Assembly: GCF_004022565.1 (NCBI RefSeq)
Contig: NZ_CP022987.1
Coordinates: 3,038,001-3,102,000, forward strand
From: Pollutimonas thiosulfatoxidans
GTDB lineage: Bacteria; Pseudomonadota; Gammaproteobacteria; Burkholderiales; Burkholderiaceae_B
Length of the DNA: 64,000 nucleotides
Reading direction: 5' to 3'
Part shown: piece after piece, positions 56,230 through 64,000 of the stretch
How the letters are laid out: the number at the start of each line of letters is the position of its first letter
Numbering within the stretch: the first letter of the stretch is position 1
Notes under the pieces: generated by a model
Database searches by the model: none
Told to the model about the DNA's origin: nothing
What the model saw: only the letters and a program-made list of their open reading frames with translations
Program-made: the position numbers and the translations under genes

Positions 56230-56874
56230 TCAGCCTATGCGCGAGGCCTTCAGCAGCTTGCGGATATCGTCGCGTACAGAGATAGGATCCGCATCAGCGG
56301 GAAACTCCATCATCAGGTTGCCCAGCGGGTCGATGACCCACATCGGGGCGGTCAATGCAGCCTGGCGCTCGGCGGGTCCCGCCTTGGGCGCCAGGAAGGC
56401 GGCGAGCTGTTCGGGATCGGCGCGCAGCATGTTGTAGCCGCGATAGGCCTCCAGAATTTGTTCGGGGATGGGTTCGTCATCCGTCAGGAACCACACGCGT
56501 GCCAGGCGTTCCACGTTCTTGCCCTGGCTGGCGTGAGAATTGCGCAGGATGAACAGCTTCTTTACGCAGGCCTCATCGCAGGCGCCGCTGTCGGCGGTAA
56601 CCAGCAGCCACTGGCCTTTCAGGCTGGACAGATCAAACGGCTTGCCGTCGCGGGTTGTGAGGGGCAGCGCGCTGGCCTCTGGCATGGGGCGTTGGGGTTC
56701 GACCAGCGTGCCGTAGTTCGTCATCTCCTGCGGGCGCAAACCCAGGGACGGCACATAATAGGCAAGCAAGGCAAAAACGACGGGCGCGAAACAAACCAGC
56801 ACGATGAGGTACAGCGGCCACATCGGGCGTTGCTTGCGTGCAGGAGGCGTTGTGTTGGGGTTATTGCTGACCAC
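56230..56874 (-). CDS. SCO-like membrane-anchored protein of the oxidase operon
   Basis: A 214-residue protein with one N-terminal helix (about 19-42) and a periplasmic thioredoxin-like domain. SGACDEACVKK (about 96-106) keeps a CxxxC pair like SCO proteins, but the usual copper His is not obvious. Genes of this kind are common between SURF1 and ctaA in betaproteobacteria; the function is unproven. The start is GTG with AAGGAATCATC before it. Confidence 0.8.
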   Translation of the reverse strand: MVSNNPNTTPPARKQRPMWPLYLIVLVCFAPVVFALLAYYVPSLGLRPQEMTNYGTLVEPQRPMPEASALPLTTRDGKPFDLSSLKGQWLLVTADSGACDEACVKKLFILRNSHASQGKNVERLARVWFLTDDEPIPEQILEAYRGYNMLRADPEQLAAFLAPKAGPAERQAALTAPMWVIDPLGNLMMEFPADADPISVRDDIRKLLKASRIG

Positions 56875-56883
56875 GATGATTCC

Positions 56884-57696
56884 TTAAAGGGTTTTCGACG
56901 CGCTGATGCGGCGTCGAATGGCGCGCCAAAGAACGATTAGCCAGGCGATGGCCGCGATGGTGGCAAAACCGAACCACTGCAGGGCATAGCCGCGGTTCTT
57001 ATCCGAGTCGAGTGCCGGCTCGGGCCATTCGCGTACTAGTGGATCGTTCTGTCCGGCGCTGCCGGAGGCGGGTCCAGTCTGGGCCAAGACGGTCGGCATG
57101 AATTTTAAGCCCGTTGCCCCGGCATAAGCGGAAATGGCAAGGTTCTGTACAACGGGAATGCCGCCTTCGGCGTCCGGGACCCGTGCAGGCAGTTGGCCGA
57201 CGCCCTCATCCGACCAGGACCAGAGCTCAAGCAGCCGCGGGACATGTTCAAACAATTCTCCGGCTACCGTGGTCTGGCCGTGCACTTCCGGAATTTCGGG
57301 CAAGGCCGCTTGCGATGCCCCCAGAGCCGCCTCGCGTGGCAGCCAGCCGCGCAACACCAGTACGGCAGTTGAAGAAGCATCATCCAGCATCAAGGGCGTG
57401 GCAACCCAATAGCCGGGCCGCCCTTGATGGTTGCGGTTTTGCAGCAAGACCGTCAGTTCGGGGCGCCAGATGCCGGTCGCTTGAGCGGGCCGCCACGGAA
57501 CCAGGGCTGCAGCCGGTGTGTCGCCGCGCAGCGACACGGGGGCCTGGCTGCGTCCGCTGTCGATGGCCGTCTTGATGGCATCACGCTGGGCTGCCCGGCC
57601 CAGCTGCCAGTTGCCCAGCGACACACACACCGCTGCCAAGGCGCCCAACAGGATCAGGGCGGCGAGCGTGCGATAAAACGTGTGAGGATGTGCCAT
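56884..57696 (-). CDS. SURF1 family oxidase assembly protein
   Basis: A 270-residue protein with a helix at each end (about 12-32 and 240-258) and a periplasmic domain between, the standard SURF1 layout. It is thought to help insert heme A into subunit I. Seen are ALAAVCVSLGNWQLGRAAQRDA near the start, GRPGYWVATPLML, VLVLRGWLPRE and NRGYALQWFGFA near the end. Confidence 0.92.
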   Translation of the reverse strand: MAHPHTFYRTLAALILLGALAAVCVSLGNWQLGRAAQRDAIKTAIDSGRSQAPVSLRGDTPAAALVPWRPAQATGIWRPELTVLLQNRNHQGRPGYWVATPLMLDDASSTAVLVLRGWLPREAALGASQAALPEIPEVHGQTTVAGELFEHVPRLLELWSWSDEGVGQLPARVPDAEGGIPVVQNLAISAYAGATGLKFMPTVLAQTGPASGSAGQNDPLVREWPEPALDSDKNRGYALQWFGFATIAAIAWLIVLWRAIRRRISASKTL

Positions 57697-57730
57697 GTCT
57701 GCAATAATTCAGGTTTAACCGGAGGCCGCT

Positions 57731-57937
57731 ATGCGCTTTATCGTAATCCTGGCGTTCCTGGGCATACTGGGAAGCCTAGCCTCTGCGCTTGTCTATCTGA
57801 TGCGTGACAAGGGCGGTACGAATCGCACTGTGAATGCGCTGACGGTGCGCATAGGGCTATCGATTGTCCTGTTCCTGTTCGTGCTGTTTGCCCACCATAT
57901 GGGCTGGATACAAAGCACTGGTATTCCCACCCAGTAA
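57731..57937 (+). CDS. Twin transmembrane protein (DUF2909-type)
   Basis: A 68-residue protein with two hydrophobic helices (about 3-23 and 44-60) joined by a basic loop (MRDKGGTNRTVNALTVR). Such small proteins regularly accompany cox genes in betaproteobacteria, where they are annotated as DUF2909; function unknown. It is on the opposite strand to its neighbours, divergent from SURF1 and convergent with ctaE. Confidence 0.85.
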   Translation: MRFIVILAFLGILGSLASALVYLMRDKGGTNRTVNALTVRIGLSIVLFLFVLFAHHMGWIQSTGIPTQ

Positions 57938-57945
57938 AGAGGCAG

Positions 57946-57974
57946 AAAAAAGGCCGGCAGGGCCAGCCTTTTTT
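57946..57974. terminator. Bidirectional Rho-independent terminator
   Basis: AAAAAAGGC and GCCTTTTTT enclose an 11-base GC-rich loop between the convergent DUF2909 and ctaE genes. A/T runs flank both arms, so it can end transcripts from both sides. Confidence 0.78.
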
Positions 57975-58001
57975 ACGTGGTGGCCGTTAGGGGCCCAAGC
58001 T

Positions 58002-58877
58002 TTAGAACCAGTATACGAACAAGTACAAGCCCAGCCAGACGACGTCCACAAAGTGCCAGTACCAGGCGGCGCCTTCAAAGCCGAAGTGCTGATCTGCCGT
58101 GAAGTGACCCTTGAGCAGGCGGAACAAAATAACGGTCAGGAAGGTGGCGCCCAAAATAACGTGGAAGCCATGAAATCCGGTAAGCATGTAGAACAGCGAG
58201 CCATAAGCACCCGAGTCGAAGCGCAGATTCAGGTCGGCATAAGCATGCATGTATTCGTAAGCCTGGCACAGCACGAAGGCAAAGCCCAGGAACACGGTGG
58301 CGGCCAGCCAGAAGATGGTCTTGCCGCGATTGTTCGCGCGCAGCGCGTGGTGCGAGATCGTGAGGGTAAGGCCGGAAGTCAGCAGCAGCGCGGTGTTGAT
58401 CGTGGGTAGCCAGAAGGGGCCTACCGTCTTGAAGGACTCGACCACGCCGGCAGGGCCGAAGTTGGGCCAGGTGCCTGCGAAGTTGGGCCACAGCAATGCC
58501 TGGTGCTCGAGGTTGCTAAGCGTAGGCGTGGTGATTTCGCGGGCATACCAGAGCGAGCCAAAGAAAGCACTGAAGAACATCACTTCCGAAAAAATGAACC
58601 AGGCCATGCTCCAGCGATAGGAGTGATCCACCCTGACGCTGTTGATGCCTTCTTCGGATTCGCGTATGGCGTCGCCGAACCAGCCGTAGAGCACAATAAA
58701 GAGGCACAGGATGCCGACGAGGAACAGATAGAAGCCGAAGCTGTAATCGTTGATCCATAGTGCGGCGCCCAGCAAGGTAGCCAGCAAGCTCAGGCTTGCG
58801 CGTACCGGGTGGACTGAGTCGGCGGGCACGTAATAGTAAGGTGCCTCTTTGCCCTGAGCCAAGTGACTTGCACTCAT
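58002..58877 (-). CDS. ctaE: Cytochrome c oxidase subunit III
   Basis: Seven-helix core subunit of 291 residues of the aa3-type oxidase. Typical sequences are FIFSEVMFFSAFFGSLWYAR (about 94-113), GFAFVLCQAYEYMHA, GFHGFHVILGATFL and the end AAWYWHFVDVVWLGLYLFVYW. It is transcribed with DUF2970, the small assembly protein and ctaD upstream. Confidence 0.96.
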   Translation of the reverse strand: MSASHLAQGKEAPYYYVPADSVHPVRASLSLLATLLGAALWINDYSFGFYLFLVGILCLFIVLYGWFGDAIRESEEGINSVRVDHSYRWSMAWFIFSEVMFFSAFFGSLWYAREITTPTLSNLEHQALLWPNFAGTWPNFGPAGVVESFKTVGPFWLPTINTALLLTSGLTLTISHHALRANNRGKTIFWLAATVFLGFAFVLCQAYEYMHAYADLNLRFDSGAYGSLFYMLTGFHGFHVILGATFLTVILFRLLKGHFTADQHFGFEGAAWYWHFVDVVWLGLYLFVYWF

Positions 58878-58911
58878 GGTGTTCTCCTGCGAATGTTTGA
58901 ATTAAGAATAA

Positions 58912-59136
58912 TTAGGTCAATTTGCCTACGAACCATCCGGCAACCAGTACCAGTCCTACAACGAACACGATAGTAGCCAGGATGCCCGCGATGATCAGGT
59001 GCACAGGGTTCAGGTTGGACGAGTCGTCCGAGTAACCCTTGCCCTTGCGTACGCCGAAAAATCCCCAGCCTACCGCACGCAGCGTCTGAAAAAAATTCAG
59101 CTTGCGGCGTGATGAATCTTTAATGCTTTTGGTCAT
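58912..59136 (-). CDS. DUF2970 family membrane protein
   Basis: A 74-residue protein with a basic N-terminus (TKSIKDSSRRKLNFFQTLRAVGWGFFGVRKG) and one C-terminal helix (about 47-70). DUF2970 proteins occur in cox operons of betaproteobacteria; no function is known. In many relatives ctaG (Cox11) lies directly upstream; here only three bases separate this gene from the small assembly protein. Confidence 0.88.
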   Translation of the reverse strand: MTKSIKDSSRRKLNFFQTLRAVGWGFFGVRKGKGYSDDSSNLNPVHLIIAGILATIVFVVGLVLVAGWFVGKLT

Positions 59137-59139
59137 GTA

Positions 59140-59250
59140 TCAGCCACCCAAAGCACCGCCCTTGGAAAATGCCCACACCATGATCAAGATGACGACGATG
59201 ACCAGGGCGATGGCTGTGTTGCGATTTTTCCGGCGTTGCTCGGGTGTCAT
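59140..59250 (-). CDS. Cytochrome oxidase small assembly protein
   Basis: A 36-residue protein: MTPEQRRKNRNTA, a single hydrophobic helix (about 14-28) and a short Gly-rich tail. Its place directly after ctaD and its start match the small assembly proteins annotated at this spot in betaproteobacteria. It begins nine bases after the ctaD stop and ends three bases before the DUF2970 gene. Confidence 0.8.
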   Translation of the reverse strand: MTPEQRRKNRNTAIALVIVVILIMVWAFSKGGALGG

Positions 59251-59259
59251 GTTCGGACC

Positions 59260-60858
59260 TTACTTGACGACTGGCGGCGTTACAAAGGTATGGAAGGGGG
59301 CCGGCGAGGGTACAGTCCATTCCAGGCCGGTCGCACCTTCCCAGGGTTTGGCAGGAGCCGGAGCACCGTGGCCCCTCCAGGCTTTAACAGCCAGCCACAG
59401 GAAGATCAGCTGCGAGAAGCCGAACCAGAACGCGCCTATGGTTGCAATCTCGTTGAAGTTGGTGAACTGGGCGGAGTAGTCCGCATAACGACGCGGCATG
59501 CCGGCCAGGCCCAGGAAGTGCATCGGGAAGAACGTGATATTGAAGGAAATCATGCTCATCCAGAAGTGCCACTTGCCGAGGCGCTCGTCGTACATGCGGC
59601 CCGTCCATTTGGGCAACCAGTAGTAGGCGCCCGAATACATGGCAAACAGCGAGCCGGCCACCATCACGTAGTGGAAGTGGGCAATGATGTAGTAGGTATC
59701 GTGCACCGCGATGTCGATAGGCGCGATGGCAACGATCAAGCCGGTAAAGCCGCCAATGGTGAACACGAAAATGAACCCGATGGCGTAAAGCATGGGGGTT
59801 TCAAATGTGAGCGAGCCGCGCCACATGGTGGCCACCCAGTTGAACACCTTCACCCCGGTCGGAATGGAGATAAGCATGGTGGCGTACATGAAGTACAGCT
59901 GTCCAGTCACTGGCATGCCGGTGGCGAACATGTGGTGCGCCCACACCAGGAATGACAGGATGGCAATGGCGGCCGTGGCATAAACCATGGAGGCATAACC
60001 AAACAGCGGCTTGCGGGAGAATGCCGGTACCACTGCCGAGACGATGCCGAACGCCGGAAGAATCATGACGTAGACTTCGGGGTGGCCAAAGAACCAGAAC
60101 ACGTGCTGATAAAGGACGGGGTCACCGCCGGCTGCTGCGTTGAAGAAGCCGGTGCCGAAGTGGCGGTCGGTAAGCAGCATGGTGACTGCGGCAGCCAACA
60201 CCGGCATGATCGCGATGAGCAGGTAAGCCGTGATGAGCCAGGTCCAGCAGAACAAGGGCATTTTCATCATAGTCATGCCAGGTGCGCGCATATTGAGCAC
60301 CGTGACGATGATGTTGATCGCGCCCATGATGGACGAGGCGCCCAGGATGTGAACCGCGAAAATGGTGAAGTCCATGCCGGGGCCCATTTGCAGGGACAGC
60401 GGCGCGTACATCGTCCAGCCGGCGGCATTGGCGCCGCCCGGCACGAAGAACGAGACCGTGAACAGGATGGCGCCGATGGGCAACAGCCAGAAGCTGAAGT
60501 TGTTCATGCGCGCAAAAGCCATGTCGGACGCGCCGATCTGCAGCGGAATCATCCAGTTGGCGAAGCCCACGAATGCCGGCATGATGGCGCCGAAAATCAT
60601 GATCAGGCCATGCATGGTGGTGAACTGGTTGAATAGTTCTGGCTGGAAGAACTGCAAGCCGGGCGAGAAAAGCTCGGTGCGCAGCAACAAGGCCAGCACG
60701 CCGCCTTCCAGCAGCATGCAGAACGAAAACAGCAGGTACATCGTACCGATGTCTTTGTGGTTGGTGGCAAACAACCACCGACGCCAGCCGTGTGGCCGGT
60801 GGTCGTGGTCGTCGTGTCCGGTGCTGGCCGGGACGTGATCGGCAGTAACACTGCTCAT
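59260..60858 (-). CDS. ctaD: Cytochrome c oxidase subunit I
   Basis: Catalytic subunit of 532 residues carrying heme a and the heme a3-CuB centre. The CuB/proton-channel region HPEVYVMILPAFG (about 268-280), VWAHHMFATGM with the adjacent His pair (about 319-320) and AHFHYVMVAGSLF with heme ligands (about 402-406) are intact, including the His-Tyr crosslink pair in HPEVY. About twelve helices. It is followed by the small assembly protein and DUF2970, but not by ctaG. Confidence 0.97.
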   Translation of the reverse strand: MSSVTADHVPASTGHDDHDHRPHGWRRWLFATNHKDIGTMYLLFSFCMLLEGGVLALLLRTELFSPGLQFFQPELFNQFTTMHGLIMIFGAIMPAFVGFANWMIPLQIGASDMAFARMNNFSFWLLPIGAILFTVSFFVPGGANAAGWTMYAPLSLQMGPGMDFTIFAVHILGASSIMGAINIIVTVLNMRAPGMTMMKMPLFCWTWLITAYLLIAIMPVLAAAVTMLLTDRHFGTGFFNAAAGGDPVLYQHVFWFFGHPEVYVMILPAFGIVSAVVPAFSRKPLFGYASMVYATAAIAILSFLVWAHHMFATGMPVTGQLYFMYATMLISIPTGVKVFNWVATMWRGSLTFETPMLYAIGFIFVFTIGGFTGLIVAIAPIDIAVHDTYYIIAHFHYVMVAGSLFAMYSGAYYWLPKWTGRMYDERLGKWHFWMSMISFNITFFPMHFLGLAGMPRRYADYSAQFTNFNEIATIGAFWFGFSQLIFLWLAVKAWRGHGAPAPAKPWEGATGLEWTVPSPAPFHTFVTPPVVK

Positions 60859-60943
60859 GGTGGACTCCTTCCTACTGAACCGGGTCGCTCTATGGAGCAG
60901 CCCGGTAATAAACGTTCAAGTTTGTTTTACACGCGCGCCGGGC

Positions 60944-62101
60944 TTAGCGCAAGGCTTTGACATCGGAGGGTTGAACAACCGGGTCTTCCCCCTTGCCGGC
61001 ATTGCCCCAGGCATTGCGCGTGTAAGTGATGACGGAAGCGATCTCGACGTCGTTCAGTTGGTCGCGGAAGGCCGCCATGGCGGTGCCCGGATGACCGTTC
61101 AGCACAGTAAGGATTTGCTCCTTCATGGGGCCGACGACGATAGGTCCACCGTCCAGCGCCGCGAAGGTGCCTGGTATGCCCTGGCCCTGAGCCTGGTGAC
61201 AGGCTACGCAATTGGCCGTATAGACTTCGTTGCCGCGGGCGACCAGTTCATCCTTGGTCCATTCCTTGTTGGGATCGTCGGCAGCCGCCGACAGGCCTTG
61301 TGCCTGCTCGGCAGCCCATTTGTCGTAGTCCTCTTGGGAAACCACGTCAACGACGATGGGCATGAAAGCGTGATCCTTGCCGCATAGCTCGGCGCACTGT
61401 CCGCGGTAGGTGCCGATTTTTTCGGCACGGAACCAGGTGTCGCGCAGGAAGCCGGGCATCGCATCTTGCTTGACGCCGAATTCAGGCACCATCCACGAGT
61501 GGATGACGTCGTTGGCAGTCAGCACGATGCGCACTTTCTTGTCGACCGGCACAACCAGCGGCTTGTCCACTTCCATCAGGTAGGTGTTGGACTTGGGCTC
61601 GTTGCCGGTGATTTGAGATTGCGGAGTTGAAAGGTTGGACAGGAAGTTGACGCCTTGCGCCGGGCCATCCAGGTATTCGTAGCCCCACTTCCACTGATAA
61701 CCCGTCACCTTGACGGTCAGGTCGGCACTGGAGGTGTCTTTCATGGCGACGACAGTGCGCGTTGCCGGCAAGGCCATCCCGATCACGATAATGAACGGTA
61801 TGACCGTCCAGGCGATTTCGATGCCGACGTGCTCATGGAACTTGGCCGGCACCGCGCCGCGTGACTTTCGGTGCATGAAGATGGAGTAGAACATCACCCC
61901 GAACACGCCCACGAATATGATGAGACAGATGATAAGCATCATCCAGTGCACCCACATAATATCGCGTGCGATTTCAGTAACCCCTTCGTGGAGGTTGAGC
62001 TGATTGACTCTGGGGCCTCCGGGCATATCCTTGACCTGCGCACCAGCAACGCCCGCCATAAGCAATGCGCCGGTGCCCAGTAACCCTCTCAACTTCTTCA
62101 T
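60944..62101 (-). CDS. ctaC: Cytochrome c oxidase subunit II with fused cytochrome c domain
   Basis: A 385-residue subunit II. After a signal peptide (to about VAGAQ, residue 22) come two helices, then the CuA cupredoxin domain with RGQCAELCGKDHAFMP holding the Cys-x3-Cys, His and Met ligands. A C-terminal haem domain carries CVACH, so the enzyme is of the caa3 layout. I use the ATG preceded by GAGGTCAGC; an upstream extension has no signal-peptide logic. An FNR-type box lies 36-49 bases before this start. Confidence 0.95.
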   Translation of the reverse strand: MKKLRGLLGTGALLMAGVAGAQVKDMPGGPRVNQLNLHEGVTEIARDIMWVHWMMLIICLIIFVGVFGVMFYSIFMHRKSRGAVPAKFHEHVGIEIAWTVIPFIIVIGMALPATRTVVAMKDTSSADLTVKVTGYQWKWGYEYLDGPAQGVNFLSNLSTPQSQITGNEPKSNTYLMEVDKPLVVPVDKKVRIVLTANDVIHSWMVPEFGVKQDAMPGFLRDTWFRAEKIGTYRGQCAELCGKDHAFMPIVVDVVSQEDYDKWAAEQAQGLSAAADDPNKEWTKDELVARGNEVYTANCVACHQAQGQGIPGTFAALDGGPIVVGPMKEQILTVLNGHPGTAMAAFRDQLNDVEIASVITYTRNAWGNAGKGEDPVVQPSDVKALR

Positions 62102-62136
62102 GCTGACCTCGAAATACGACGTGCCCATGCCTAAGG

Positions 62137-62150
62137 TTGATCTTGATCAA
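62137..62150. promoter_or_regulatory. FNR/Anr-type box before ctaC
   Basis: TTGAT-CTTG-ATCAA is an exact match to the TTGAT-N4-ATCAA consensus of FNR/Anr/CRP-family oxygen regulators. Its closeness to the ctaC start suggests repression of the aerobic oxidase when oxygen is low. The rest of the 257-base divergent region toward the Nudix gene holds no other structure I recognise. Confidence 0.7.
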
Positions 62151-62358
62151 AGGATCCGATCAAAGACGATAGTGGGGGCACACAATTATTGGACGGCAGG
62201 CTTAAAATGGTGCTGCGATGCTACCTGCTCGAATTTACTTAAATGACTGCAGAATTATAGCGAACTAGCGCCGACCGTGGGTTGACGTCCACACAAGCGT
62301 ATGTTGGGCTTGCTGGAAGAGCCTGCGATGGCCGCCCTGCTTACACTACAATTGCCCG

Positions 62359-63192
62359 ATGAACGATGCACACGCACGCACGTTGATGCCTGCCCTGGAA
62401 GCGCGGTATCGACAGCTTTTCAAGCGTATTCAGCAGTTGCCTCCCGCCGGTTCGCGGCCCTTGACGGTCAATGGGCGAGTGGCCGGCTGGATCACTTCCA
62501 AGGCCACCAGTCACTTAAGTGGCCTGCCTGGCGTCCACATTGAAGCCGAGGCCGTGCATATCAGCGCCGCGCCGCGCGATCGCCTGTCCCTTAATGCCGT
62601 CCTGGCGCGTCTTGCCGATGCGCTGAAAGATACCGGATGCCTGCGAGGCTGGCGCAATGAACTTCTGGATGTGTTCGGCGAAGGCCGGCGCCTTGCTGTC
62701 ATCGAACGGGCCGCCATGCGGCCCTTGGGGCTATTGACCAAAGCCGTGCACCTTAATGCATGGTCGCCTGACGGGCGGCTATGGATTGCACGTCGTGCCG
62801 CCAGCAAATCGTCGGATCCCGATATGTGGGATACGCTGGTCGGTGGTTTGGCTTGTTCGGGTGAAAGCCTGGATGTCTCCTTGATACGAGAAAGTAACGA
62901 AGAGGCGGGCCTGGTCGAACAAGACATCGCGGCCCGTACGCCGCTGCATATCATTTTGCGCATGCATCGCCGTTTGCCCGAGGGTTATCAGGTCGAGGAT
63001 GTACTGGTCAGCGATTGCGTGCTCGACGAATCGGTACAGCCAACGAATCTTGACGGCGAAGTCAGTGAGATTCGGCTGGTGCCCATAGCCGAGCTTTGGG
63101 ACATGGTGCTGCAAGGCGCGTTTACGCGCGAAGCCGAGCTGGTGGTGCTGGATGGCTTGAAGAGGCAAATAACGCAGAAGTCGCCGGCATAG
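62359..63192 (+). CDS. Nudix hydrolase with N-terminal DUF4743 domain
   Basis: A 277-residue protein. Residues 1 to about 125 resemble the DUF4743 domain found before the Nudix fold in thiamin-pyrophosphokinase-linked and related hydrolases. The Nudix box follows at about 158-180, from GGLACSGE through RESNEEAG, with all key Glu residues. The substrate is unknown; a nucleoside-diphosphate derivative is expected. The gene is divergent from ctaC. Confidence 0.9.
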   Translation: MNDAHARTLMPALEARYRQLFKRIQQLPPAGSRPLTVNGRVAGWITSKATSHLSGLPGVHIEAEAVHISAAPRDRLSLNAVLARLADALKDTGCLRGWRNELLDVFGEGRRLAVIERAAMRPLGLLTKAVHLNAWSPDGRLWIARRAASKSSDPDMWDTLVGGLACSGESLDVSLIRESNEEAGLVEQDIAARTPLHIILRMHRRLPEGYQVEDVLVSDCVLDESVQPTNLDGEVSEIRLVPIAELWDMVLQGAFTREAELVVLDGLKRQITQKSPA

Positions 63193-63291
63193 GTCGGCTG
63201 GCGGGTTGTTGTGCTTCGGTTTAAGCTATGCAAACGGCCGCAGCCGCACTGCCGTCAGCCTGTACTTAATGAACGCCTTCAAGGAGTTGTT

Positions 63292-63996
63292 ATGGCTACC
63301 CAAAAACCTAATCCCTTTGTGCTGCCAGGCTTTGGACAAAGCGGCGACATGGCGCAAAACCCCATCATGGCCAGCATGGAAATGATGCGTCAGGCATGGC
63401 AAGGGCTGGCAGCGACCTCTGGGCTCGAGCAGGCGGCCATGGCCACCCCCATGTCGCTCGAAGAGCTCGATCGGCGAATTGCCGACCTCAGGGCAGTGGA
63501 AAACTGGCTCCGACTTAACCTGTCCATGCTATCCAGCACCATACAGGGGATGGAGGTTCAGCGGTCCACTATCGCTACCCTCAAATCATTCATGTCGACG
63601 GCGGCCCAGGCCGGCCAGCACCCTGAAGGCCGCTCACCGCTGGACGTCGTGTTGGGCCTTCATCCCGAAGGCGAGGCGCCGGCTGCTAAACCGCCTGCCG
63701 GCAAACCGCAGACGGAAGCGCAGCAAGAAGCCGACGCGTCGGCCCCGGCCGATGCGGCTGCAGCGCAGGCTTCCGCCGCAGCACAGGGGTGGTGGGACAT
63801 GCTGCAGAAGCAGTTCGACACGCTGGCCGCTGCCACCACGGCCACCTTGCACAATGCCGAATCTTCCGCGGCATCAAGCGACGCGCCGCGCAAAGCTGCC
63901 CGCAAGTCAACGACAGGTTCAGCCCCCCGCAAAACGGCCACCAAGAAGGCAGCGGCCCGCAAGCGCGCCAGTACCCGCGGCTCGGGCGCCAAATAG
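63292..63996 (+). CDS. phaM: PhaM-family PHA granule regulatory protein
   Basis: A 234-residue protein. The N-terminal part has the PhaM signature (PNPFVLPGFGQ; SLEELDRRIADLRAVENWLRLNLSML, about 62-86), which binds PHA synthase. The middle is Ala/Pro/Gln-rich. The C-terminus is a Lys/Arg/Ala-rich tail like H1-type histone tails (RKTATKKAAARKRAS), which in PhaM tethers PHA granules to the nucleoid. I use the ATG eight bases after AAGGAG; the upstream open frame is spacer. Confidence 0.92.
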   Translation: MATQKPNPFVLPGFGQSGDMAQNPIMASMEMMRQAWQGLAATSGLEQAAMATPMSLEELDRRIADLRAVENWLRLNLSMLSSTIQGMEVQRSTIATLKSFMSTAAQAGQHPEGRSPLDVVLGLHPEGEAPAAKPPAGKPQTEAQQEADASAPADAAAAQASAAAQGWWDMLQKQFDTLAAATTATLHNAESSAASSDAPRKAARKSTTGSAPRKTATKKAAARKRASTRGSGAK

Positions 63997-64000
63997 CCGG

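Overview
The window reads as a chromosomal segment of a GC-rich betaproteobacterium, most likely Burkholderiales and probably Alcaligenaceae (Bordetella/Achromobacter/Pusillimonas-like). The basis is gene order and protein character: aroK-aroB-dgt beside mrcA, uvrA-MFS-ssb, tripartite (TRAP) uptake genes with orphan-type catabolic enzymes, a ctaC-ctaD...ctaE-SURF1-ctaA-ctaB-SCO oxidase block, and a PhaM-type PHA granule protein. No tRNA, rRNA, CRISPR array, insertion sequence or phage gene was seen, and no gene looks broken except by the window edge.

Layout. 1-9.1 kb: housekeeping genes (mrcA cut by the left edge, aroK, aroB, dgt, uvrA, an MFS exporter, ssb). 9.2-15.3 kb: a TRAP transporter operon with a fumarylacetoacetase-fold hydrolase and a dehydrogenase resembling 2-keto-3-deoxy-L-fuconate dehydrogenase, divergent from an IclR regulator. 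15.4-30.1 kb: mixed metabolic and housekeeping genes (DUF3008 protein, 2OG-Fe oxygenase, orphan VanA-like Rieske oxygenase, aminotransferase, ubiA, GMC oxidoreductase, antiporter, aspS, cardiolipin synthase, frmA-fghA).

30.2-51.2 kb is the most interesting part. Two convergent operons meet tail to tail at 37.17 kb. The left one (plus strand) encodes an aldehyde dehydrogenase, an outer-membrane channel-like protein, the tryptophan-tryptophylquinone aromatic amine dehydrogenase with its maturation genes (aauBEDA), a cytochrome c and a FeaR-like regulator. The right one (minus strand), divergent from a MarR gene, encodes IorAB, a ferredoxin reductase, a Rieske dioxygenase alpha/beta pair, a CoA ligase, a thiolase-fold protein without thiolase catalytic residues, a DUF35-SDR fusion, an isatin-hydrolase-like cyclase, an SDR and a periplasmic binding protein. 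Its content matches the iad-like auxin degradation loci known from Variovorax. Together the two could take tryptamine to indole-3-acetaldehyde, to indole-3-acetate, and then to isatin, isatinate and anthraniloyl-CoA. The assignment of the later steps is my inference from enzyme chemistry.

51.2-64 kb: rpoH preceded by a perfect CIRCE element, a possible CU-rich-loop small RNA before a strong terminator, then the cytochrome c oxidase structural and assembly genes. These have an exact FNR/Anr-type box before ctaC and no ctaG (Cox11) in its usual slot. A Nudix hydrolase and phaM close the window.
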